Below are positions 44,701 through 57,421 of a stretch of DNA of 64,000 bases, piece by piece. Every line of letters begins with the position of its first letter. Positions within the stretch are counted from its first letter, which is position 1. Under the pieces are notes generated by a model. That model saw only the letters and a program-made list of their open reading frames with translations. It did no database searches and was not told the origin of the DNA. The stretch is from positions 496,001 through 560,000 of the forward strand of contig NZ_CP024969.1 of NCBI RefSeq assembly GCF_002804025.1, given 5' to 3'. The position numbers were made by a program, and so were the translations under genes. Origin of the DNA: Mesoplasma tabanidae. Lineage in GTDB: Bacteria > Bacillota_I > Bacilli_A > Mycoplasmatales > Mycoplasmataceae.

Positions 44701-45823
44701 ATTCAATATTATTTTTTGGTTCAAATATTGAAAGTTCTTCTAGATCCTTAAGAATTTTTTTCTCTTCTTTTGAAACTGAAGTTGGAACTGAAATATTAAT
44801 TCTTATTAATAAATCTCCACGTTTATCAGATGTTTGATTTTTAAATAAACCTTTATCATGAACTTTTATTAGTTGTCCTGAGCGAACACCTTTTGGTAAT
44901 TTCAATTTAACAGGCCCATCTAAAGTTTTAATAATAACTTCATTCCCTAAAATTGCATCAAGATATGAAATATTATAATTCATTATTAAATCATTTGAAT
45001 TTTTAGTTAATTCAAATACATCGCTTCTAACAATGCCAACAGTTATATAAAGATCACCTGGTGTTCCACCTTCTAATGAAGCATGCCCCTGCCCACGCAT
45101 AACAAATTGTTGACCAGGTCACAATCCTTTTGGCAATGGTATTTCAATTTCCTCTCTTTTTGTTTCGACACCTTTACCATGACAATTTTTACATTTGTTT
45201 TTAAATTCTTTTCCAATTCCATTACATTTATCACAAGTAATTTGATTTTGTACTTGGAAAGGACCCATTTGTTTGTTAACAATTATTTGTCCTGCTCCAT
45301 TACATTTTGTACAAATGTGAACATCATCTGGATTTTCTGCTCCAACACCTTTACATTTCATACAATTTTTAATTAAATTTAAAACTGTTCTTTTATTAAT
45401 TCCAAAAACTAATTCTCTGTAAGTTAAAGTTACTTCCAATCCTATATCTTGACCTTTTGCTGGTCCTCTTCTAGAAGAACGACCGCTTCTTCCTCCACCA
45501 AATAAGTCTGAGAAAATGTCACCAAAGTCCATTCCTCCGCCCATATTTGAGAAGAAATCTTCAAATCCTCCAAATCCAGAACCACCAAAACCTGAACTGC
45601 CATCAAAAGCAGCATGACCAAACTGATCATATTTAGCTCTTTTATCAGCATCAAGTAAAATGCTTGCAGCTTCGTTAACTTCTTTAAACTTTTCTTCAGC
45701 ACCATTTTCTTTATTCATGTCAGGGTGATACTTCTTAGCAAGTTTTCTATAAGCACTTTTTATTTCTTGTTCTGTTGAGGTCTTAGAAACACCTAAAACT
45801 TCATAATAATCTTTTTTTGCCAT
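44699..45823 (-). CDS. dnaJ: Chaperone DnaJ
   Basis: A 374-residue Hsp40 co-chaperone that stimulates DnaK's ATPase. J-domain with HPD at 33-35, Gly/Phe-rich linker (residues ~75-125), four zinc-binding CxxCxGxG repeats ([32 protein letters not shown]) and a C-terminal substrate domain. It is class A (full) DnaJ. It follows dnaK across a terminator-like hairpin at 45840-45872. Confidence 0.97.
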
Positions 45824-45839
45824 GTTGTTTATCCTTTGT

Positions 45840-45872
45840 AAAAAATAAAACTAACAGTTGTTAGTTTTTTAA
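45840..45872 (-). terminator. Hairpin between dnaK and dnaJ
   Basis: AAAACTAACA-GTTG-TTAGTTTT stem with T-rich 3' side on the minus strand. It may end most dnaK transcripts and reduce dnaJ expression relative to dnaK. Confidence 0.7.
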
Positions 45873-45880
45873 ATTTAATT

Positions 45881-48237
<2,357 letters not shown>

Positions 48238-48245
<8 letters not shown>

Positions 48246-49266
48246 CTTTATGATCATCTCCATTTATTATTTCTACTATCAAGTTAATTAATTGATTAGC
48301 TTGAGAATAATCAACCCTCTTAGGCCCAACAAGTGTTAACATTGTTGAACCCTGTTCAGTTTTAATTGCTGTTTCAACAATTGAAATATCACTTAAATCC
48401 TCAGATATTTCTTCACCTATCTTTGTACTAATTTGAATCATTTTTTGATTTGAACTGTAACTTACATCAAATCAATCAAATGGTGACATATTTTCCATAA
48501 TGTTAATAACCTTTTTAAGTTTTTCTGTGTCATTAAATTCTGGATTATCCAACATGTTTTTCATTCCAACAATTTCTTTTTTAGATTCTTTTGATTGTAA
48601 AATGTTTGACATAAAAGTTTCTAAAATTAAATCATAGTTCTTTACAGTTGCTTCTAAGTTAGGTCTAATAAGTGATATGTTATTTTCTATTTCTTTAACT
48701 GGAGTATCAACTAAACAATCTGAAAACACTTTTATTGATATTGATAAATCTGATAATGATATATCTTTTAGATTGAATAATTGATTTTGCATTTCTCCAT
48801 TTGAAAGAATGAAAATTACTGATGCCATAGTTTCTGATAATGGAATTAGGTCTATTTTTTTAACCATTAACTCACTATTTAAGTTTTGTTTAGTTACAAT
48901 AGCTGTCATCTTAGTCATTTCACTAATTATTTGACTGGCCTGCTCTAAAACATATTCAATTTTTGTTCCACGTTGAAATAAAATTGATTTTAAGTTTTCT
49001 TTTAAACCTTCATTATAATCATCAAATTCCATTAAGTGATCAACATAATATCTGTACCCTTTTGTTGAAGGAACTCTTCCAGATGATGTGTGTTGCTTTT
49101 CTAAATAATTCATTTCTTCAAGTGCTGCAGAGTCATTTCTGATAGTCGCACTTGAAACTTGCATGCTAAGTAACTCTTGAATTCTTTTTGAACTAACAGC
49201 TTGATTAGTTTTAATATATTCTGAAACAATTACTTTTAAAATTTTAGCTTGTCTTTCGCTTAACAT
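48238..49266 (-). CDS. hrcA: Heat-shock repressor HrcA
   Basis: A 342-residue repressor that binds CIRCE. The winged-helix N-domain is clear (LSERQAKILKVIVSEYIKTNQAVSSKRIQE; SSATIRNDSAALEEMNYL; TSSGRVPSTKGYRYYVD). The C-terminus includes MLTLVGPKRVDYSQANQLINLI. A CIRCE site lies just upstream of its start, so it is autoregulated; in related bacteria GroE or other chaperones modulate its activity, but no groEL is in this window. Confidence 0.96.
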
Positions 49267-49285
49267 TTGATCACCTGTTTTTATT

Positions 49286-49312
49286 TTAGCACTCTATGTA
49301 TTGGATTGCTAC
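49286..49312 (-). promoter_or_regulatory. CIRCE operator upstream of hrcA
   Basis: TTAGCACTC-N9-GATTGCTAC: one perfect half and one half with changes, 20 bases from the hrcA ATG and immediately after the clpB stop codon. Confidence 0.88.
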
Positions 49313-49320
49313 TTTTTTTC

Positions 49321-51456
49321 TTAATTTCTAACTTTTGATAGCACAAAGTCATCATTTTCAACTGTAATGGTATATCTTATATTTTCCTCAACTTCATCAG
49401 AAATGATTTTTTGAGCTAGCAATGTTTCAATATTTTTTTCAATATATCTTTTGATTGGTCTAGCACCAAATTGTTGATCATAACCTTCATCTATTATTTT
49501 ATTTTTTGCTTTAATGTCGAAAGTTAAAAAGAAATTTTTATCATTTTCTAATCTTGTAGATAAAATGTTTAATTCTTTTGTTACTATTTCAGTTACATTT
49601 TCTTTTGACAATGGATTAAATATAACAACATTATCTATTCTATTTAAGAATTCTGGTCTGAAATGTTTTAATAATTCTGCTTTAATAGCTATTTTGCTTT
49701 CTTCAGAAGTTGAACCATTTTTTAAAATATATTCACTTCCTAAATTAGAAGTTAGAATAATTATTGTATTTTTAAAATCCACTGTTTTTCCTAAAGAATC
49801 TGTTATTCTTCCTTCATCTAAAACTTGCAATAGGATATTAAATACATCAGGGTGTGCTTTTTCTATTTCATCAAACAAAACAATTGAATAAGGGTTTCTT
49901 CTAACTGCTTCAGTTAGTCTTCCACCTTCTTCATATCCTACATATCCAGGAGGAGAACCAATTAATTTTGAAACACTATGTTTTTCCATGTATTCGCTCA
50001 TGTCGATTCTTACCATTTTTTTACTTGAGTTAAACAATATATCAGCTAGACTTCTTGCTATTTCAGTTTTACCAACTCCAGTAGGTCCTAAGAATAAGAA
50101 TGAACCAATTGGTTTATTTGGATCTTTAATCCCACTTCGACTTCTTAAGATTGCTTGAGACACTGCTTCAATAGCTTGATTTTGGCCTTTAACTCTCTCT
50201 TCAAGTGTTGTTTCAAGCTCTAATAATTTTGTTTTTTCTGATTCAACTAATCTATCAACTGGAATACCTGTTCATTTAGCAACTATTTCAGCTACATCTT
50301 TTTCTGTAACTTCTTCACTAACTAATGTTTCACGAGTATTTTTTTCAGTTTCACTTAATTGTTTTTCTAAACTTGGTAATAAAGAATATTGAATTTCACC
50401 AGCACGTTTATAGTTACCTTCATTTTGCGCAATTTCTAATTCATTTCTTAAATTTTCAATTGTTGTTTTAAAACTATTAATTTTTTCTAGTTCTGATTTT
50501 TGTTCATTTCATTCGCTATCTAATCTTTCTTGTTCAATTTTTGTTTTTTCTAGTTCTTTAACAGCTTCAGCTAATCTTTCTTTTGACTTGTCGTCTTTTT
50601 CCTTTGAAAGAGCACTTTTTTCAATTTCTAATTGCATAACTTTTCTATTTATTTGATCTAACTCAGTAGGCACACTTGCTAATTCAGTTTTAATAGTTGA
50701 TGAAGCTTCATCAATTAAGTCAATTGCTTTATCTGGTAAGAATCTATCTGTTATATATCTATTTGATAAATTTGCAGCACTAACAATTGCATTATCATGA
50801 ATTCTAACTCCATGATATGTTTCAAATCTTTCTTTTAATCCTCTAAGAATTGAAATTGTTTGATCAACAGTTGGTTCTTCAACCATCACTCTTTGAAATC
50901 TTCTTTCTAATGCAGAATCTTTTTCAATATATTCTCTATATTCTTTTAATGTTGTTGCTCCAATGGCTTTTAATTCACCTCTTGCAAGAGCTGGTTTTAG
51001 AAGGTTAGAAACATCCATTCCTCCTCCACTGCCAGTTTTGCCAGCACCAACAATTAAGTGAAGCTCATCAATAAATAAAATTATTTCACCCTCTGATTTT
51101 TTAATTTCGTTAACTATAGCTTTAACTCTTGATTCATAATCCCCAAGATACATAGCTCCAGCCATTAAACTTCCCATATCTAATTCTAAAATTCTCTTAC
51201 CTTTTAAGATTGAAGGTACATCTCCTTTAACAATTCTTTGAGCTAAACCTTCAACTACAGCTGTTTTACCAACTCCTGGCTCACCAATTAAAACTGGATT
51301 ATTTTTAGTTTTTCTTGAAAGAATTCTAATAACCCTTAAAATTTCTTCTTCTCTACCAATGATTGGATCTATTTTACCGTCTTTAGCTGCTTGAGTTAAG
51401 TCACGTGTATATTTTTCTAATGCGTTTACTTCTTCGCCTTTTTGTTGAAATTCCAT
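49321..51456 (-). CDS. clpB: Disaggregase ClpB lacking the N-domain
   Basis: A 711-residue AAA+ disaggregase. It has two ATPase modules: Walker [15 protein letters not shown] and [14 protein letters not shown]; between them a coiled-coil middle domain ([15 protein letters not shown]...). The usual ~150-residue Clp_N domain is absent: the protein starts [21 protein letters not shown], just at the first AAA+ module. Other mollicute ClpBs are also short. A CIRCE site precedes it. It lies 55 bases upstream of hrcA. Confidence 0.95.
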
Positions 51457-51517
51457 ATTAAATTCCCTCCTCGTAAAAACCTTTTTCTTAGGTTTGATAT
51501 TATATTAATACATAATT

Positions 51518-51544
51518 TTAGCAAAGTCAATAATAGAGTGCTAA
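51518..51544 (-). promoter_or_regulatory. CIRCE operator upstream of clpB
   Basis: TTAGCAAAG-N9-GAGTGCTAA: perfect right arm and degenerate left arm, 62 bases before the clpB start and after thyA. Confidence 0.9.
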
Positions 51545-51571
51545 TTAACAAACTAAAGAAAAAAGAAGTTA

Positions 51572-52438
51572 CTAAACTGCAACTTCCCCTGTTATTTTTG
51601 CATGACTTTCATAACCTTCAATTTCAATATCATTAAATTCTATATCAAAAATTGACTTATCTGAATTTATCTTAATATTGCATAATGGCAATGGTTCTCT
51701 ATTTACTTGTTCATTAATTTGATCTAAATGATTTAAATAAATATGTGCATCACCAATTGTATGAACAAAGTATCTTGCTTTTAAATTACATTCTTTTGCT
51801 ATTAATTCCATTAGCAGTGCATATGAAGCTATATTAAAAGGAACTCCTAAGAATACATCTCCGCTTCTTTGATACAATTGTAAATCCAATCAACCATCTT
51901 TTGAAACATAAACTTGTCAAAATGAATGACATGGAGGTAATAACATGTTATCTACTTCTGCCGGGTTTCATGCTGAAACAATATGTCTTCTTGAAAATGG
52001 ATTCTTTTTAATATCATTAATTAATTTAGCAAATTGATCGACTCCGCCAAAGTCTCTTCATTGTTTTCCATAAACAGGACCTAAATCTCCTCATTTATTA
52101 CAAAAATCATTATCGTTTTTTAATCTTTCAACAAATTCTTGTAAAGTTTCATTATTAAATTCAGCTGATTTTTTGAAATTATCATAAGGTCATTCATTTC
52201 AAATTTTTACATTATTATCAACTAAATATTTTATGTTAGTATCACCCTTAATGAATCATAACATTTCATGAAAGATTGCTTTATAGAAAACTTTTTTTGT
52301 TGTTAATAATGGAAAACCTTCACGTAAGTCATATCTTTTTTGAACACCAAACTTAGATATTGTTCCTGTGTTTGTTCGATCTTCTCGTTTTTCTCCATCT
52401 TTTAAAATTTCATTAACTAATTCAATATATTGTTTCAT
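51572..52438 (-). CDS. thyA: Thymidylate synthase
   Basis: A 288-residue enzyme that makes dTMP from dUMP and methylene-THF, linked to FolA and dCMP deaminase in this window. Start [32 protein letters not shown]; active-site [13 protein letters not shown] with Cys170; C-terminal [19 protein letters not shown]. Multiple TGA-Trp codons. ATG 52438 with AGGGAG. No terminator is obvious before the clpB CIRCE. Confidence 0.96.
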
Positions 52439-52496
52439 GTTCAATCTCCCTTATTCAATGTAAAGATTATAATTCTAAATTTATTATTTTTCTTTT

Positions 52497-53444
52497 TTAA
52501 ATATATTGATTTTTATTTTTTTCTAAATATTGTTTTCCTTTAATTGTTATTTGTCTACCACGACCTGTTTTGACTATTAATCTCTCTTTTAAAAATATTG
52601 GTTCCATGTTATTTAAAATTGTTTGATTTGGAACATTTATTATTTGAGCTAAACTATCTAAAGATAATATATTATTTTCAGATAAAGTTAATAAATAGTC
52701 CAAGTCTTTTTCATTTAACCCATACTCATATAAACCCATTTGCTTAAAAACTCAAATTAAATTATCACCTGATAAGTCTTTTATTTTTTCTGTTATCAAG
52801 AAATCATATATTCTTTTAACTAAATTAATAGCAACTCTTGGTACTAATCTCGAATATTTAGCGATTATTTTAGCATCATCAATTAATATTTTTTGGTCCA
52901 GCTTATTAAAAGTATTAATAATAATTTTTGTTAAGTCATCCTGATTGTATCTTTCTAATTCAAATTGGATAGGGAATCTATTTAAGAATGGAAATGGTAA
53001 TCTATTTATTTCTGTTGTTGCAGTAATGATAGTAAAGTTAGGAAGTTTAATATTAACAATTTTTGAATTGTACTCTTTCCCTATAATAATACTTAACTTA
53101 TTTTCTTCTAAAACAGGATATAGAATTTCCATAATATCTTTACTAACTGAATGAATTTCGTCAATAAAAAGAATTTGTCTTTCCTTAATACTAGTTAGCA
53201 CTGAAATTAAATCACTTGGTTTTTGTAAACTTGGTCCATTCACAATATGAATCTTTGTTTTTAAAACTTTGCTTAATAAATAAGCTAAACTTGTTTTACC
53301 CATCCCACTTGGTCCTGAAAAAATTATAGGATCTAAAACTTTATCTTGTTTGATTGCTGATTCAATACATATCTTTAAGTTTTTAATTACTTTTTCTTGT
53401 CCAATATATTCACTTCACTTGCTTGGTCTAAAATCTTTACTCAT
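52497..53444 (-). CDS. ruvB: Holliday junction branch-migration helicase RuvB
   Basis: A 315-residue AAA+ motor that drives Holliday junction migration with RuvA. Walker A GPSGMGKT (44-51), Walker B ILFIDEIHSVS, sensor TIITATTEINRLPFPFLNRFPIQFEL and a C-terminal winged helix (LNEKDLDYLLTLS...GRGRQITIKGKQYL). The frame crosses TGA-Trp at ~52750. RuvA stop overlaps its ATG (8 bases). Confidence 0.93.
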
Positions 53445-53985
53445 TTCCTATTTGTTCCATAACTATTTTAGTGATTTCATCAACTGATAGCGAATTGTCA
53501 ACCTTAACGATATTACGCATTATTGTTTTATATGAAAAACCAAGTTTAACTAATGAAGTAATAATTTTTTCCTTTTTCTGTGTGATTTTATTTTTAAAGA
53601 AATGTTTTTGTAGTTCTTCAATTATTAGTTTTGCAGTATATACACCAACACCCTTTAATTTAGCTAACTTATCAACATCATATTGCTCAACCATTAAAAT
53701 GAATTCATCAAAAGAAAAGTTATTTAATAAGTAAAAGGTTGTTTTTAAACCTACTGTTTTGATTTTCACTAATTCTTTAAACAGATTTCTTTCATCTTTA
53801 GATTTAAAAGCAATTTCCGTTGATTCAAATTCAGTATTATGATCAACAATATAAAGTTTAATATCTTGCTCATTATCATAATTATCTTTTGTTAGATATA
53901 AAAAATATTCACCCTTATTTTGATATTCAACATATAAGTAATTATCATCAATTGAATTAATATTACAAATTAAATAATCCTTCAT
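53437..53985 (-). CDS. ruvA: Holliday junction DNA-binding protein RuvA
   Basis: A 182-residue subunit that binds four-way junctions. OB-fold N-domain, then two helix-hairpin-helix motifs (TVGLKTTFYLL; LKGVGVYTAKLIIEELQK), and a C-terminal domain that contacts RuvB. The sequence is divergent in domain I, but HhH motifs and ruvB overlap make it clear. ATG 53985 has GAGGTG at 6 bases. Confidence 0.92.
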   Translation of the reverse strand: MKDYLICNINSIDDNYLYVEYQNKGEYFLYLTKDNYDNEQDIKLYIVDHNTEFESTEIAFKSKDERNLFKELVKIKTVGLKTTFYLLNNFSFDEFILMVEQYDVDKLAKLKGVGVYTAKLIIEELQKHFFKNKITQKKEKIITSLVKLGFSYKTIMRNIVKVDNSLSVDEITKIVMEQIGNE

Positions 53986-54011
53986 CAATTTCACCTCATA
54001 TAGTTATTACA

Positions 54012-54052
54012 GAAAAAAAATAAAAAACCACTCCACATCTGAAGTAGTTTTG
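54012..54052 (-). terminator. Terminator of the secreted-protein gene
   Basis: On the minus strand AAACTACTTC / GGAGTGGTTT stem followed by TTTATTTTTTTT, 18 bases past the stop codon. Confidence 0.65.
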
Positions 54053-54068
54053 TTATTTATATTTTTAA

Positions 54069-54701
54069 TTAATTTTTACTTACTATTTTAAAATACGGTG
54101 CAATTTGACCACCAAAATCAAAATCTAATTTATCTTTAATTTCTAAATCAAAACCTGTTGTGAACTGTAAAACAAAGTTTTGTTCTTCATCAGTATATGT
54201 TGAAATAGAAACACCTCATTTTGCTTTGTTTAAATGTTCTTGTTGATATTCAGACTCTCATAATCAAGTTGCATTTTTGTGAAATTCTTCAACTGATGTA
54301 ATTTGTGTATCTTTAACGTTTTTTAAATTGAAAGCTGTTAAATCTATTTGAGTATTAGTTGCGTTTCATTTATCACTTTTAATATAAGTTGTTGGAAAAA
54401 CTATTTCTGTCTCAGTGCTTGGAACCAATTTTGAATATCTTTCAAGCAATTGAGTATTGCTTGTAATACCTATTGAACTTAAACTTCAAAGTCAAAATGT
54501 AGCTTGGTAGGCTGCCCCTGTTTCAGAATTGTAATGATAATCAAATTTACCTTCATTTGCTATTCTTAAAATTTGATCTTCAGATTCAGTATCAATTGTA
54601 TTCAATTCTGTCTTATATAAATTAGATGCTGTTGTAACCACTTGGCTGTTTGAAGAACCAAAGATAGTTGCTGCTGATGCAATTGCTAATGTCTTAATCA
54701 T
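54069..54701 (-). CDS. Secreted protein of unknown function
   Basis: A 210-residue protein with an N-terminal hydrophobic signal (MIKTLAIASAATIFGSSNSQ) lacking a lipobox cysteine, so likely cleaved or anchored by the helix rather than lipidated. The rest is hydrophilic and Trp-containing (TGA codons), with WGVSISTYTDEEQNFVLQFTTGFDLEI near the end. I do not recognise a family. ATG 54701 follows AAGGAG. It is transcribed alone. The leader region carries a 12-bp inverted repeat. Confidence 0.7.
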
Positions 54702-55054
54702 ATAATTTTTCTCCTTATTTTTTTATAGATAAGCTATAAATCATAAAAAATTATAATTTACCTATACATATATTTTTGCATTAAAGTTAGAAAAAATATA
54801 AACTTATTCTTAATTATTTTTTTAATTTAATGCTATGATTTTATATATACACAATTTGTGTTATCACTTATATAATAGTTTTTCTTTTATAGCTTATTTT
54901 TCTTACTTATTATTTATAATACATTTGGATTTTAACTAAATAAGGAGTTTTTCATAAAAAAAACTGCAACTTCCATGAGATTATTTTCTCTGAAGATTTG
55001 CAGTTTAAATTTTAATCATATTTTAATTTTAAAATAATTTTTATATTCCAAGAT
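54702..55054. other. 353-base intergenic region
   Basis: No gene is visible here. It holds the promoter region of the secreted-protein gene, a 12-bp inverted repeat (ATAAGCTATAAA at 54729-54740 and TTTATAGCTTAT at 54886-54897), a near-palindrome ACACAATTTGTGT (54849-54861), and a terminator (54958-55005) for the beta-glucoside operon. Confidence 0.5.
54958..55005 (-). terminator. Terminator of the beta-glucoside operon
   Basis: On the minus strand AAACTGCAA...TTGCAGTTT with an inner CTTC/GAAG and GAGA/TCTC stem, followed by TTTTTATG, about 50 bases after the ROK kinase stop. Confidence 0.85.
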
Positions 55055-56023
55055 CTAGTTAGAATCAAGCAGTTTAATTAACATACCATAACATCCAGCT
55101 TTATTTTCTAGTTTACTTTTTAAAACATTAACACCTTCAAAATTTAAAAATTGTTGAAACAGCTGAGTATATTGATTTAACTTTGTTTGTAATTCTTTCA
55201 TAAATCTTTTATTTGAACTTATTCCTCCACCAATTGTTATTAAATCAAAATCCATAAAGAAATTAATTGATATAAGAAACTTACTTAAATTATTTATTCA
55301 GTCATTAAGAATAATTTCAGAAATTTTATTTTGCTTTTCAACTTGCTCCATAAATTCTTTACCGTCTATTATATTCATTTTAACTGATTCTGTTGAATTT
55401 AAACTAATCGGTTTTATTTCTACTGGTTTTTCCATATTTTCTGAATTTGAATATCGCATTAATGCTGCATTTGTTGATCCAAATTGAACTAGAAAATTTA
55501 TTTTGTCATTTTCAAAATTTGAGAAAATCTTAGAAATTTCACCAGCTCCAAATTTATTTCCTTTATATAACTGTCCATTTATAATAATACCTGCTCCTAG
55601 ACCTGTTCCAATAGTAACGTGTAGCATATTAGAACAACTTCTTTTTTGTCCAAAAACATATTCTCCAATTGCAGCTGCCTTTGCATCATTTTCTATTACA
55701 ATCTTTTTAATATTTTTAAAGATTTTAAATATTTCATCTAAGTTTACCTCACTTGTAAATTTTAATGAAGAATCAGAAAGTATTTTATTATTTTTTGAAT
55801 CTATTAAACCTGGTATAGATAAACCTAAATTTATACTTTTATCTTTTGGTATATCATTTCTAATAATTTCAAAAACTTCAGTAGCATTTATTTGAGAGCC
55901 TGGTCCTATTCTTTTGATATTTTTATATTCTAAAAATGTTTCGCTTATAATTTCTTGCTTATCGTTAAAAACTATTTTTTTCGTACTTAAACCACCAATA
56001 TCATAGGTATAATTTAAAATCAC
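55055..56023 (-). CDS. ROK family sugar kinase
   Basis: A 322-residue kinase of the ROK family. Start YDIGGLSTKKIVF (phosphate loop), GLSIPGLID, ENDAKAAAIGEYVFG, TIGTGLGAGIIINGQLYKG and late TIGGGISSN. The usual ROK zinc motif (CxCGxxGC) is missing. In this operon (PTS, 6-phospho-beta-glucosidase) it is probably a glucokinase for glucose released from beta-glucosides, though BglK-type use is possible. It starts at GTG 56023, overlapping the bglA stop by one base (TAGTG). Confidence 0.8.
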
Positions 56024-57417
56024 TATATATTTTCTCCGTTGCTTTCTATAAGGTTTTTATATCAAAAGAAACTATCTTTTCTAATTCTTCTCATATCTTT
56101 TAAGTCAAATTCATCTCTATTAACATAAACAAAACCATATCTTTTTGAAATACCCTCGTGAGTAGAAACTAAGTCAATTGCACTTCAAGGCATGTACCCA
56201 ATCATTTCCACACCATCATCAATTGCTAATCCCATTTGTTTAATGTGTTGTTGATAGTATTCTATTCTATAAGAATCATGTACTTTGTCACTTTCTTCTA
56301 ATTTTTCTTTACCACCAATACCATTTTCTGTAATCATAACAGGCAATTGATAGCGATCATAAACTTCTCTTAAAGTATTTCTAAATCCTATTGGATCAAT
56401 CTCTCATCCAAATTCGGTTTTAGGTAACTCACTATTTTTAACAGCTTCTCCAAAGTTTGGAATAGAAAATCCTCTTTGTTGGTCTTTTTTCTCTTGATGA
56501 ACTTCTTTTTGGGTTGGCATTTGTGAAGTCATTGTTGAGTAATAATTAAAAGCTATAAAATCTGGCTTAGATTCTTTCAACAATTTTTTTTCAGCTTCAG
56601 TTATAGTTATAGACAATCCATTTTTCTTTATTGCATTTAAGAATAAAGAGCTATATTCTCCTCTACAAACTATATCTAAATAAACTCAATTTCTAACCAT
56701 ATCTATATTAAGTTTTGAAGTATAATCTTCAGGTTTTTTTGAGTTAGAATACACTGCGCCAATATTTGGTGCAGGTCCTATTTTACCATTAGGGCACATT
56801 TTTCTAAAAAGCTTTATTGCTTTTGCTTGTGCTACATTTAAATGATGCATTAATTGTCATGGATTTAATTGCTGATCTTTTGGAACAACCCCTATTACAT
56901 CTGCAGCCATAACAAACATATTTAATTCATTAATTGTTAATCAATATTTTACTTTAGACCCAAAATTTTCAAATAAAACCTTTGAGTAAATTTCAAATAA
57001 TTCAGTAAATTTATCAGTGCATACACCACCGACTTCTTGAATAAAATTTGGTGTATCAAAGTGAAACATAGTTACAACTGGTTCAATATTATATTTTAAA
57101 AGCTCATCTATTAAATCATTATAAAATTTGATTCCTTCAAAATTTATATCACCTTTTAAATTTTTTATAATTCTTGGTCATGATATTGAAAATCTGTAAG
57201 ATTTAAATCCCATTTCAGCCATTAAAGCTACATCTTCTTTTCATTTGTTGTAATGATCTGAAGCTTCTTTAAATCCTGTTATGCCTTCAGGATATGAAGG
57301 TTGTTCATCAAACCTATCCATTATAGAAGGGACTTTACCGCCCTCGTTAATTGCTCCTTCAATTTGATATGCACTTGTTGATGCACCTCATAAAAAATTT
57401 TTTGGAAATTTTGTCAT
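56023..57417 (-). CDS. bglA: 6-phospho-beta-glucosidase (GH1)
   Basis: A 464-residue glycoside hydrolase family 1 enzyme that splits phosphorylated beta-glucosides. Start FLWGASTSAYQIEGA; acid/base motif TINELNMF (usually TxNEx) and nucleophile motif MITENGIGGKE; SAIDLVSTHEGISKRYGFVYV for phosphate-sugar binding. Many TGA-Trp codons. It lies five bases after the PTS gene. Confidence 0.94.
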
Positions 57418-57421
57418 TTTT

